Shown: positions 21,487-31,383 of the stretch, piece by piece | How positions within the stretch are numbered: the first letter of the stretch is position 1 | Layout: the number at the start of each line of letters is the position of its first letter | Assembly: GCA_958009055.1 (NCBI GenBank) | Contig: OY253656.1 | Span: forward strand, 768,528-832,527 | Reading direction: 5' to 3' | DNA from: Choricystis sp. odSpoLacu1 | Lineage: Eukaryota; Chlorophyta; Trebouxiophyceae | Length of the DNA stretch: 64,000 nt | Position numbers and translations under genes: made by a program | The notes under the pieces: model-generated | Seen by the model: only the letters and a program-made list of their open reading frames with translations | Database searches by the model: none | What the model was told of the DNA's origin: nothing

Positions 21487-22335
21487 ATGGCTTTCACCAT
21501 GGCTCTGCGGACTTCCATCGTGCGCCCCATCGCGGTGCGCAAGCTGGCGGCCGCCGCGCCCGCGCGCGCAGCGCGCGCTCCGCTGCTGGCCGGTCCCCGT
21601 CGCTCCGCGCGTCAAGGTGAGTGGAGTGGGGCGTGTTTCGGGTGGGGCGGGGCCATGCATCAACGCAGTTGACCGCGTTGCAGCGTGCGCCAGCCTGGGC
21701 AGAGAGAGCTATGAGCAGGTGGGGGTGGGGGATCGCGGCAAAAAAGGACCGGAGACACGGTGATTGGAGACTCACCGCGACGTGTCACGCTCTCAACCTT
21801 CCCACCTTCAGCCTCCCTCGCCACCGCCGCCCTGTTCGGCTCCGCCCCCACCGCCTCCGCCCAAGACGGCATCTACGGCTTCACCGTCACCACGGCGGAC
21901 GGCGGCAAAGCCGCCCTGTCCAAGTACAAGGGCAAAGTGCTGTTGATCGTCAACGTCGCGTCGGCGTGCGGGTTTACGCCTCAGTACGCCGGCCTCGCCG
22001 CCCTGGCCGACAAGTACGCCAACGACCTGGTCGTCATCGCTCAACCCTGCAACCAGTTTGGGGGGCAGGAGCCCGGGTCCGACCGCGACATCGCTGCCTT
22101 TGCCAAGGACAAAGGGCTCAAGCGCGGCCTGGTGCTCACCAAGGCCGACGTCAACGGCTCCAACCAGACCGACTTGTACGCCTTCCTCAAGTCCAAAAAG
22201 GGGGGCATCATGGGCAACGACATCAAGTGGAACTTCTCCAAGTTCCTGGTGGACAAGCAGGGCAACGTGGTGGCGCGCTACCCGTCCACGACGACGCCTG
22301 ACGACATTGCCAAGGACGTTGCTAAGTATGTGTGA
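21487..22335 (+). CDS. GPX: Cys-type glutathione peroxidase (thioredoxin-dependent GPX), plastid-targeted
   Basis: Two exons (21487..21616, 21812..22335) encode 217 residues. A basic Ser/Ala/Arg-rich transit peptide is followed by a short Ala-rich hydrophobic stretch ending TASA before QDGIYGFTV, which could act as a thylakoid-lumen or cleavage signal. The peroxidatic residue is Cys at about 96 in NVASACGFTPQY (codon TGC, not a Sec TGA). The conserved PCNQFGGQEPG and the KWNFSKFLVDKQGNVVARY block are present. Plant-type enzymes of this kind reduce lipid hydroperoxides with thioredoxin. Length is normal. Confidence 0.93.
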
Positions 22336-22542
22336 GGAGAAAGAGATGCTTTTTTTTGTGTAAAAAGCCCGCAGAGGAGGGCGCAGGCCCCCTCATTGGA
22401 AAGTGTGTGGTTTCACGGTGTCAGATCAATCAAAAAAGTAGGTAGCACACGCGGGGGGGTGTGCCGCGGGCGATCGAGAAAAACGACGCGCCTCTAACAA
22501 CAAAAAAAAAATCAACGATCTTTTCCCCTCCTCTCCCCCACT

Positions 22543-25500
22543 TCACTTCTCCGTCAACTCCCGGAACCCGCGCCACCCGAGCGGCGCCACGTAGCCATGA
22601 CCCGCCATGAAGGCCAGCAGCGCGGCGACAGGGCCGTCGCGCCCGCCCGGCTGGGACGCGGCGCACGCCTCCAGCCGGGCGCGCGCGGCCCCCCACTCCC
22701 CCATGCGGTAGGCGGAGAACGCGTCCCGCCAGGCGGTGATGAAGGAGTGATCTACCGCCCACGTGGGGGCGAGGTCGGGGTGTTCATCAAACTCGGCCGA
22801 GTAGGGGCGGTCGGAGAACGTGGCGGGAGGGGGGGCGCCGCCACCGCCCTCGCCACCACCTGCCTCCAGCCCGGGCGCCGCTCTGACGTCCACATCATAC
22901 GTGTGCAGGACGACGGGCACGGCCGACCCCTTAACGGTGACGACGTCGATGGGGCGCGCCCGTGCGCGCAGCGCGGGGGACAGCAGGGCAGCAAACTCGC
23001 CCGACATCAGCAAGGGGACGCCGTACTGCTTGGTGGCGGCTTCCAGGCGGGAGGCCATGTTGACGTTGGGGGACAGGTAGGAGGCGTCGATCTGATGGGG
23101 AGGGATAGGGGCGGTGAGAGAAAAAAAAAAAAAAAAAGGACCCTCTCTCACACACACCCCTTCCACCCGCTCCCACCCCCCCCCCACAAACAACCACCTT
23201 GTACTCCGACCCGATGGCTCCTTCAATAGCCCACCCCACATGCAGGCCAAACCCCATCCTGACTCCAAACCCGGGCAGCCGGGCCTGGACGTCGGGGCGC
23301 CCCACAAGCTCTGCGAGGCGGGGCGACCGCCGCAGCGCGGCCTGCACAATAACCAGGGACGCCAGCGCTTGGTCAGCCAGGCGGCGCGCTTTCTGGAGGG
23401 CCAGCTTGGCGTCCAGCTCGGCGCCCGGGGCGGCGGGGTCGTCCAGGGAGGGGGCGGAGGCAGCGGCGCCGTCGGCCGACGCGGCGCGCTCGGCCGCCAG
23501 GGCGGCCGCCAGGGCAGCATCATCCACGGCGCCGTCGGGAAACTTCCAGACGAGGAGGAAGGCGTCCCCAATATTTTTGTTGGGGGCGCCGCCGTGAAGG
23601 TAGACCTGTTGTGTGGAGGGGGGAGGGGGAAAGGTGAGTGTGTGTGTTTTCGCTCGTGCTCCCCCCCACCAACCACCCTCCCTCCCTCCCCAACACTCAC
23701 CTCCTGGTGCACAATCTTGGCGATCGTGTTGACAAACTCCATGACGTCCTCCTGCAACACTTCGGTGGCATCCGTGAACTGGCGGATGTCGCAGAAGCCA
23801 AAGATGGCGCGCACGCGGCGGCCGGGGACGACGGCGGAGAGGTCGCCCCCCGACCGCAGGTTGCCCGCGATCACTTCAGCGCCTGCATCCCCAAAGCCCA
23901 CAGCCAGCAGGCTGCACACTTTGGTGAACGCCACCTCCAGGATGCGGGTCTCCATGAGCCTGTCTCTGTCGCGGCCGCCGCGGTCAAACTTGGCACGGCG
24001 CGAGGAGAGCGGGTTGTCGGCGAGCGCGCGCGCTTTGGACAGCATGCGTTCCAGGGGGCGGGCCACGAGGCGGGTGGCGTCCCGCTGTAGCAGGTAGATG
24101 CCGACACCCATGGCCAGGATGATGAAGACGGTGCGGAGGAGGTTGAGGATGGCGGCGACCTGTGTGGGGGGTGGGTAGAGAGAGAGGGGCGGTGGTCGAG
24201 AGAAAGAGAAACACCCACCCTCTCCTCCTCCTTCCCTCTCCAAACCACACTCTCTCTCACCTGCGAGTTCCAGCGCACATCCAGCACCGCCGTCGTCACC
24301 AGGCACGCGGCACCACCACTCACGCACCCCGCGCTGCGGGAGGACAGCACCGCCAGCTCTTGGGGGCGGCGCGCCGCGATCACGGCCGGCGAAGCCACCA
24401 GGGTGGCGTTGCACGCGCTCAACTCCAGCACGGTGGACGTGGTGCGCCCCACCAGCTTGTAGGCGGCTGCCTCCGCGTACGTGGAGGCGGCGGACGCGAC
24501 GGCGGGGGGGGGCGGCACGGGCAGTGGGATCGCGCCATCGTTGGTCCCCAGTCGGCACTCGCCCGCCAGCAGGTACAGTCCCCCCACTGCAAAGGGAGGG
24601 TAGTCGCCATAGATGCCGGAGTTGATGTTGAACCCGGGGATGGCGAGGAGGAGGGCCAGCACACCCACAATGACGCGGGAGGCAGACAGATCCGACAACC
24701 GCTGCGCCACCAGGGAGCGGCGGGGGGGGGCGGTCCACCAGGGGCGGGCACGGGGGCCGCCAGTCGTGCAGCACCAGGACCGCAACCAGGAGGGGCGGGT
24801 GGTGGGGAAAAAGGTGGAGGAGCGCGCGCGCGCGCGGCGGCGCGCGCGGTGGCAGGCGTCGTCGCGGTCGGCGTCCCCGCCAGCTCCTGCTCAAGGGCGG
24901 CCGCATCCCGGTGGGCTTGGTACAGTTGCACCAGCTTGACGACGCGCAGAAGGCGCAGGATGCGCAGCACGCGCAGGATCTGACGCGCGCGCTGGTCTGG
25001 CGTGTCGGGCACGCCGCGAGCGAGCACAGAGGCACCCGCCGGCCCTGGCGCCCCCCGCCCCGTCACCAGCAGCATCAGGGACGGCACCTCCAGAAGCATG
25101 GATGCGGTGGCCGCCAGGTCGATCCAGAGGAAGAGGCGGAGGGGGTAGCCCGGGCGCGCGAGGCACCCCAGGATAGTGTCCACCGCAAAAACTGCGAAAA
25201 TGGCGGCCGCCACGGCTTCGCACATGCGGTCCGCGCCCTGGGGCAGAAACGCAAGCCGCACGTCATCCATGAAGTTGGAGACCAGGGTGACGGCGGCGAC
25301 AAAGGCGACGGCGGGGAGGCCGTCGACGTGGGCGGCAAGGGCCGCGCGCCACGGCGCAACGCGGTCCGCCGACACATCGAAAACGGACGCCTTGGAGGAG
25401 GACCGATGGTTGACGCCACCGGTGCGCGACGCGGGCACGTACGGCATGGCGGAGGAGGAGGCCGAGGAGGCGAGGGAGGACGTAGAAGAGTCGGCACGGG

Positions 25501-25888
25501 GGGCGAGGCTGTCGGAGGGCGCGACGCGCGCTGACGCGCGGCGGCGCGCGGCGCCGCTGGCGCGCCGCCACAGGCCGGCGGTGGAGGCGGTGATGAAGGC
25601 ACGCTGTCCCACACCAGAAGAGGCGTCAGAGGAGGAGCCACCGTCGGAGGAGGGGCCAGAGGCGACGTCGAGGGCGACCGCGTCGGGGGAGGAGGGGGAG
25701 GCGACCTTTTTGGACAGGGAGGCGCGGGGCGCGTCCCAGGCCACCACGGTGACGTCCGCGACAGATCCCGCCCATGACTCCAGGGGAGGGGTGGCGGATG
25801 TGGGAGGCGTGGCGGCGGCGGTGTCGGTTGAGGGCAGCAGCGGCGCGCCGCTGCTGCCCGACGGCTCGAGGCGCGGGGTGGGGGGCAT
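22543..25888 (-). CDS. Adenylate cyclase (class III) fused to an N-terminal voltage-sensor-like membrane domain
   Basis: Exons on the complement: 25888..24261 (with a frame change), 24159..23701, 23605..23198 and 23091..22543, about 1014 residues. A Ser/Ala-rich cytoplasmic N-terminus leads into membrane helices, ending in an S4-like helix with regularly spaced Arg (RARQILRVLRILRLLRVVK). An extracytoplasmic loop follows (NINSGIYGDYPPFAVGGLYL to WNSQ), then another membrane helix (TVFIILAMGVGIYLL). The cyclase domain has the first metal Asp in FGFCDIRQFTDATE, Lys and second Asp in NKNIGDAFLLVW, Asp in IDASYLSPNVN, and the Asn/Arg pair in NMASRLEA; these fit ATP as substrate. The linker changes frame near a run of 9 G at 24722-24730: either an indel, or a 50-base intron (GTGCCC...GCGCAG). 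Confidence 0.85.
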
Positions 25889-26098
25889 GGTGAGGCAGTG
25901 AGGGGAGGGGGTTTCTGTGCCACACACACACAGAAACCGCGCCCCGCCCTGCGCGTGAAGGAAAAGGGGGGTGGAGGAGGGGGCGGAAGCCAAAGAAACG
26001 GACCGTGAGTGTGTGTATTTGACCGGTCGCGGTCAAAAAAGCAGTTACAGAAAAAATCTCTCCCCGACCGTCGCCCTACGCGTCCTCTCCCCTCTCTC

Positions 26099-27634
26099 TC
26101 ACTGCATCCTCCCCACCTCCCGCTTCATGCCGTCGTGCTCACCCGTGGCCAGCGCCACCCGGGCAGCCGCCAGGTCGGCCCTGATGCGGGAGACGAGCGC
26201 GCGCAGCGACCCAAACCGCATCTCTGGCCGAATAAACCCGCCCGCCGCCGCACCCAGCCTGGCGCCATAAAAGTCAGCGGCATAGTCATGCATGATGTGC
26301 ACCTCCACGCTAACGTCGTCACCGTCAGCAAACGTGGGGCGGGCCCCGATGTTGAGGACGGCGGGGTGGGGGAGGGAATCAGAGGCGGGAGCGCCGGGCG
26401 GCGGGTTGAGGAGGCGGGCGTAGCTGTGGGTCGGTGCGTGGGATGAGAGTGTGTGGTGTCAAAGCAAAACAAACTCCAAACGGGGAACGCCTCCCAACAC
26501 AACAAAACCCCACACACAACCCTCGCTCACCCAAAGTACACGCCGCGCGGTCTCCCCGCGACGACGCTTCCCACCACCCCAGTGTCCAGGTTGGCGGTGG
26601 GCACGCCCATCGCACGCGACCCCCGGCCAAAGCCGGTGACCACGGGGGCGGTGAGGAGGAGGGGGGGGGGGGGCAGGGTTAAGGCGGGGGGGAGCTGAGG
26701 GAAAGGTGTGTGGTAGAGTGAATGGGCAAGGGAGAAGAGAGGGTGAGTGCTCACAGCCCTGCGTTCTTTCTCTCCGCAACCGCCCTACCTCTCTCCCCAC
26801 TCACCTGTAGCACAGCAATGTAGCACTCCTCATCCACCAACTGCACCAGGCGCAACGGCAGGCCAGCCCCAATCAACTCCTCCCACCCGCGCTCATCGGG
26901 CAGTGTGTGGGGCACCGTCTCCGGATCCGCATTCCGCAACCTCCCATGCCACGCCCGACCCAGGGGGTGGGACACAACGATGTAGCCTCCAGGGCGCAGA
27001 AGGAGGGAGGCAGCGATGAGGGCGGAGGGCTGGTCTGCGACATTGCCAAACACGGCGTTGAAAAAAATGGCATCGACAGGACCTTGGTAAGCAGGCACCG
27101 ACTCCACGTCTCCCAGCCAGGTGCGCACGCCTGGGTCGTTGCCTAACAGGGTGGTGGAGGACGCATGGTCGGTGGTTAGACGGGCCAGCATGGCGGGGGA
27201 GACATCGACGGCTAAGACGTCGCTCACGCCGCGCGCGCGCAGAGGGGGGATCAGGCACCCGGTGCCCGCCCCCACATCGATAACGCGGGAGGTGGGGCCC
27301 AAGTTGGGGACGGAGGCGATGATGCGGTGCAGGCGCTGTGGTGGGAAGGTGAGGGTTTCAGCTGCCCAGTCGGGAGCAGGCAGCCACGCAGCCTCTCTCC
27401 TTCCCCCTCTCCTACGCTCGCCTCAACTACTTCTGGCGGCGCTGCCTCCGCAATCGCGTCCACCGCGGCGTCGAACACGGCGGCCTGGGCCGCGTTGTGC
27501 GCGGCGCGTGCGTCCGCATTGGGCGGCGCGGCGCGCGGGGGGGGAGGCGGTTGGTGTGTCCTCGCCCGCGTGGGCGTGGCGCCACGCAGGGGGACGCGGC
27601 AGGGGCAGCCTGCGCGAGCTGAGAGAGTCGGCAT
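26099..27634 (-). CDS. SAM-methyltransferase-like / riboflavin kinase fusion
   Basis: Four exons, complement(26099..26423, 26531..26694, 26805..27335, 27422..27634), encode 410 residues. After a probable transit peptide, residues of about 60-245 form a Rossmann methyltransferase-like domain (VIDVGAGTGCLIPPLRARGV, LAVDVSPAMLARL, AIFFNAVFGNV, LLLRPGGYIVVSHPL). From about 249 a riboflavin kinase domain follows (VVTGFGRGSRAMGVPTANLD, GVYFGYARLL, VLNIGARPTF, VEVHIMHDYAADFYGARL, GFIRPEMRFGSL), which phosphorylates riboflavin to FMN. All exon phases agree, supporting one protein. Intron 1 begins GC (GAG|GCGAGC) and ends CACAG, a GC-AG intron. The methyltransferase substrate is unknown. Confidence 0.85.
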
Positions 27635-27700
27635 CGGAGCCCGCGGGAGGCAAATGCGTCAGAAACTACACAGCCGACTGAACGACGAAAAACAAGCCGC

Positions 27701-28888
27701 TCACCGCCCCAGCCTGTGCAGCGGCACCACGTCGCCGCCTCCGCCCGCAAAGCGATCGACACCAAACGATGCGACATCGGCGTCCACAGCCTTCCCAGTC
27801 GCCAGGTCGGCCGCGATCAGCCCCACCAGCGTTGAGAATTTAAACCCTTCCCCGCAGCACCCGCCCGCCACGACGACGCGGCCTTGCGCCAGGACATCGA
27901 TCACGTACCGCCCGTCTGCCGAATCCGTCCACGTGTACACGTGGGGTGAGTGAGGGGTGGGGTGCAGGGTGGGCAGGCAGGACGTGACGCGGGCGGACAG
28001 GGCGGCCAGGGTGGCGGCGCACGGTTCGCGGTCAGTGTCCCCCTCCCCCAGCGCTCGCACAGGGTCATCCAGCCCCACCTTGTACCCAGGCGTCACAATG
28101 CCAGGCATGGCGTACAGCGAGGACGCGCCGCCGATCGGTCCGTCGTACCAGCAGGGCCAGTCGTGCGCGGGGGGGAGGCCGCCGCCGCCGCGCGCGGCCA
28201 CGTCAAAGTGGGCCACCTGCTGCACACGGGGGCCAAACGCGAGCGGCCGCCTCCCCTCGGCAGTCAGCACGGGGTCCAACAACGCCTGGATGCCGGTGCC
28301 GTGGGCCAGGACGGCGACGTCGGCGTCGTGGTGGCGCCCGTCGGTCGTTGTCACGCGCACGCGGTCGTTGTTCTCCAGGCACACGCCCTTCACACGTGCG
28401 TCCGTCAGGAGTGCACCTCCCGCGTTGACAAACAGCTTCATGTGGGCTCGGTTGGCGGCTTCAGCCAGCACGACGCCGGCTTCGGGTTGCCACACCGCGG
28501 GACGTGTGTCGGGGGCGAGGGACGGCAAGTGGCGCCCGACGTCTCGCGGGTCGATTAAAGTGTGATCCACCCCCTCCCCAGCCAGCGCGGCCGCCACCTC
28601 CAGCACACCAGCCTCTTCATCGCGCCACAGAATGCCGCGCGTGACCAGGATGGTTTCCCCCGCGTCGCGCTCGAGGCGTCGCCACGCGTCGACCGCCGCC
28701 CGCCCCAGGCGCACACGCTCTGGGTCAGCGTGGGCGAGGCGCCAGATGCGAGTGCCGCCAGTGCTGGATCCGGAGAGAGGAGCTGGTGTCGGCCCGGCTT
28801 CCAACAGGGTGGTGCGCAGGCCAGCGCGCGCGAGCGCGGCCGCGGCGGCCGCGCCCCACGCGCCCGCGCCCACGACGAGGGCACGCAT
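27701..28888 (-). CDS. Sarcosine oxidase/N-methyltryptophan oxidase-like FAD enzyme
   Basis: A single-exon frame of 395 residues. The FAD-binding GxGxxG is at the start (MRALVVGAGAWGAAAAAALA), with GSSTGGTRIWRLAHADPE as in the MSOX/MTOX and pipecolate oxidase group. A C-terminal GRVVVAGGCCGEGFKFSTLVG segment closes the flavin site. In MSOX the flavin is bound through a Cys before the YT pair; here the matching segment reads HVYTWTDSADGRYVID, so covalent attachment at that point is unlikely. Expected reaction: oxidation of an N-methyl or secondary amine with release of hydrogen peroxide, in peroxisome or cytosol. No PTS1 tail (ends HRLGR). Confidence 0.82.
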   Translation of the reverse strand: MRALVVGAGAWGAAAAAALARAGLRTTLLEAGPTPAPLSGSSTGGTRIWRLAHADPERVRLGRAAVDAWRRLERDAGETILVTRGILWRDEEAGVLEVAAALAGEGVDHTLIDPRDVGRHLPSLAPDTRPAVWQPEAGVVLAEAANRAHMKLFVNAGGALLTDARVKGVCLENNDRVRVTTTDGRHHDADVAVLAHGTGIQALLDPVLTAEGRRPLAFGPRVQQVAHFDVAARGGGGLPPAHDWPCWYDGPIGGASSLYAMPGIVTPGYKVGLDDPVRALGEGDTDREPCAATLAALSARVTSCLPTLHPTPHSPHVYTWTDSADGRYVIDVLAQGRVVVAGGCCGEGFKFSTLVGLIAADLATGKAVDADVASFGVDRFAGGGGDVVPLHRLGR

Positions 28889-29112
28889 GTTTGGACGTGG
28901 AGTGTGGTGTCGGGGTGTGAAGCGTGCGGGACTGCTGGCTTCCAGTCGTGACGAAGGTGCACTGAACAACAAATGTGGGCCGCGTTGTTTGGTGGTGGAG
29001 CTCGACTTTTTTTTGCGCCACCTTCTTTTCGACGGACACAAGGGTGTGGTGCAGAGACCGTGCGCACGATCCAACAAACACAGTTCTACAGATCGAACAA
29101 AAAACACACTGC

Positions 29113-30587
29113 TCACCGCAGCACAATCACCTTCTTCCCCGACCCGGGCGGCCGCTCCTCCAGCCTGGCCACCCGCTTGACCGCGCCCGTGAACGCTTTG
29201 CGGTCGGCGGGGGTGGCGAGGCGCGCTTTGAACAGGGCGGTCAGCGCGGCGGACGGCAGGGGCCCATGTTCGCGCAGGGCGGCCGTGACGTCGGCGTCGG
29301 TGGGAGGGCCAGCAGCAGCAGCAGCAGCACCAGTCCCTGGCTCCGTTTTGACGCGCTTGGCGTCGGTCGCGGCGTCAGCGGGGGACCCCGCCTTGCGCTT
29401 GCCGGCAGCGGGTGACGGCGACCGCGCGGGGGCAGACGCGGACGCCCCCCCTGCCGCCCCATCCAGCCGCGCAGCCATGGCGTCCAGGTCTTCGTCTTCG
29501 TCCTCGCCCCCACCATCAAACGAGGGCGACCCCCGACGGGCGGCGGCGGCGGGGCCGTCATCGTCCGAGTCTCCGCCGAGTCCCGTCGACGCGAGAATCC
29601 GTTTCAACTCTGCATTCCCCCCCACCGCCGAGGGAGACGCCAGGGCGGCGTCCGCGTCGTCGTCTGCGTCGTCGTCGTCGGACGCGCCAAAGCCGGCGGG
29701 GGGGGAGGGTGCGGCGTCGGCGTCTGCGGCCGCGTCACCCCCGCCTCCGCCATCCGCCCAGTCGTCGTCGTCATCGTCGCGCGCGTCCACGTGCTCCCAG
29801 TCTTCAGCGCCCGCGGCGGCGGCGTCGAGCGCGTTGTTGGCGGTGGCGCCGCCCGGGGGGGCGTCGTCGTCGGCTTCGGCGGGGGCGCGGCGCGCGGCGC
29901 GGGGGGCGCCACCCGCGCGCGCGCGCGCGCGAGGCGAGCCTTCACGCCCTCATCGTCACTGCCGCCCGCGCCGCCGTCGCCGTCGCCGTCTCCGCCAGCT
30001 GCCGCGGCTTCAGCGTCGGCGCGGGACAGGGCGGCCGCCAGTCTGGAGGGTAGAGCGGGGCCGCCCACGCCGCCGCCTCCGCGCGCGCGCGCCTCCATCG
30101 CCGCCTCCGCCTCCTCCAGCGACAGCGCTTTGTAGCGCAGCGGCGGCCTAAACGTGTGCCACTCGTCCACGGGCTGCACGGTCGTGCCGCCCTCGCCGTC
30201 TCGGATGAGGAGGAAGTAGGCGCCGCTCGTCAGGCCGCCCTCCACGGCAGACGCGGCGACCGGGGGGGCATCCTCCGCTTTGGCCAGGCCATCACGCAGC
30301 ACCCACCCTCCTTCCGCCACACCGTCGGTGGGGGGGCGAGGGGCCAGCGTCCAGGCAGCACGCGCACGCTCGCGAAAGGGGGGGGCGCCGAGGGGGAAGG
30401 CGGCCAGCAGGTGGCGCCTGCCGGCTGGATGGGGGGCGGCGGCGCGCAGGACGAGTTCCTGGGTGGGTGTGGGTGGCGAGGGGAGAGAGGGAGGGTGGGC
30501 GATCGCGGGTGGGGGTCGGGATGGTGCCGGGCGTCCTGCCTCACACAGGCGCACACACACCGTCTCGTCTTCCAGCGCGTCCGCCAT
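29113..30587 (-). CDS. GTF2F1: TFIIF alpha subunit (RAP74), frame interrupted in a CG repeat
   Basis: Exon 1 is complement(30561..30587), exon 2 complement(29113..30458). The N-terminal dimerisation region has SGAYFLLIRDGEGGTTVQPV, DEWHTFRPPL and ALSLEEAEAAMEAR, as in plant RAP74. A charged, Asp/Glu-rich middle (EDWEHVDARDDDDDDW) and Ser-rich linker lead to the C-terminal winged helix (DADVTAALREHGPLPSAALT, ending KKVIVLR), which binds FCP1. The two halves are in different frames; the switch is at a (CG)n run, 29914-29931, where loss of one CG restores the frame. RAP74 binds RNA polymerase II during initiation and elongation. An FCP1-like phosphatase, its usual partner, is encoded at 45.5-47.3 kb. 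Confidence 0.85.
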
Positions 30588-30716
30588 GGCGGGCGGGTGC
30601 GTGTTTGTGTGGTGGTGCGCAGGGAGAGAGAGGCTCGCTCCCCGAGCAGGAGTTTTTTTTTTTTTTGGTGAAGCGAATTGCGGAAACTGTCGTCACTCTG
30701 ACGACGACGACGACAA
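30588..30716. promoter_or_regulatory. Short divergent promoter of TFIIF-alpha and a thioesterase
   Basis: Only 129 bases lie between the two start codons. It contains a run of 14 T (30653-30666). One of the tightest divergent pairs in the window. Confidence 0.45.
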
Positions 30717-31355
30717 ATGGCCGACTCAACCAGCGCCGGCCTCCTGTCCACGGCGTGGGCACGAGACCTACTCTCCCGCCCCTCCGTCTCCACCGTCCTC
30801 GGCTCGGCCCACGCCCTCGTCTCAGGCGGCGCGACGCCCGGCCTCCCCCCCGATCACTTCTTCACGGCGCTGCTGCGGTCTCGTGTGATAAAAGACATGG
30901 TGGCCGCCGTCGACGCCGGCCCTCCCTACACATTCTACGCTCTAGCAGAGCTGGGGGACGCGGTGTGCGGCCACCCGGGCGTCTCCCACGGCGGCGTGTC
31001 GGCGGCGTTGCACGATGATACACTCGGAGGCTTGGCCTTCACACTCAAACGCGACGCCATCGCCGGCGTCCCCCCCGGCCCCGCGTTCACGGTGGCCCTG
31101 GATGTGGCATATGCATCTCCTGTCCCCGCGGGGTCCGCCGTCCTCGTCACGGCCACCCTGGATCGGGTGGAGGGGCGCAAGATGTGGCTTCAGTCTCAAC
31201 TAACGACGCAGCCCGACGGCGTGGTGAGGAACACGGCGCGCGCGTTGTTCGTGGTGCCCAAAGCGTGGGCAGAGGGAGGTGGCGACGGCGGCAATGTTGT
31301 GTCAGAGGCTGGGGTGGAGAGGTTGGCACGGAGTCCGCGCGAGACTGGTCTGTAA
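30717..31355 (+). CDS. Hotdog-fold acyl-CoA thioesterase (PaaI/THEM4-like)
   Basis: An intronless frame of 212 residues. The hotdog signature is clear: HPGVSHGGVSAALHDDTLGG, with the HGG turn and a following acidic residue in the central helix that serves as catalytic base in 4HBT enzymes. Strands FTVALDVAYASPVPAGSAVL and KMWLQSQLTTQPDGVVRNTARALFVV complete the fold. Such enzymes hydrolyse fatty-acyl or aryl-CoA thioesters. No clear targeting peptide or PTS1. It converges with the NDC1-like gene, the stop codons being less than 30 bases apart. Confidence 0.82.
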   Translation: MADSTSAGLLSTAWARDLLSRPSVSTVLGSAHALVSGGATPGLPPDHFFTALLRSRVIKDMVAAVDAGPPYTFYALAELGDAVCGHPGVSHGGVSAALHDDTLGGLAFTLKRDAIAGVPPGPAFTVALDVAYASPVPAGSAVLVTATLDRVEGRKMWLQSQLTTQPDGVVRNTARALFVVPKAWAEGGGDGGNVVSEAGVERLARSPRETGL

Positions 31356-31383
31356 AACAATGTTTTTTCGTTGTCATCACATC

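Noticed and set aside
21967..21969. Selenocysteine glutathione peroxidase
   Set aside because: The peroxidatic codon is TGC (Cys); no Sec is involved.
22543..30587. An operon of four minus-strand genes (cyclase to TFIIF-alpha)
   Set aside because: Each gene has its own ATG leader and spacer of 66-225 bases in an intron-bearing nuclear genome; functions are unrelated.
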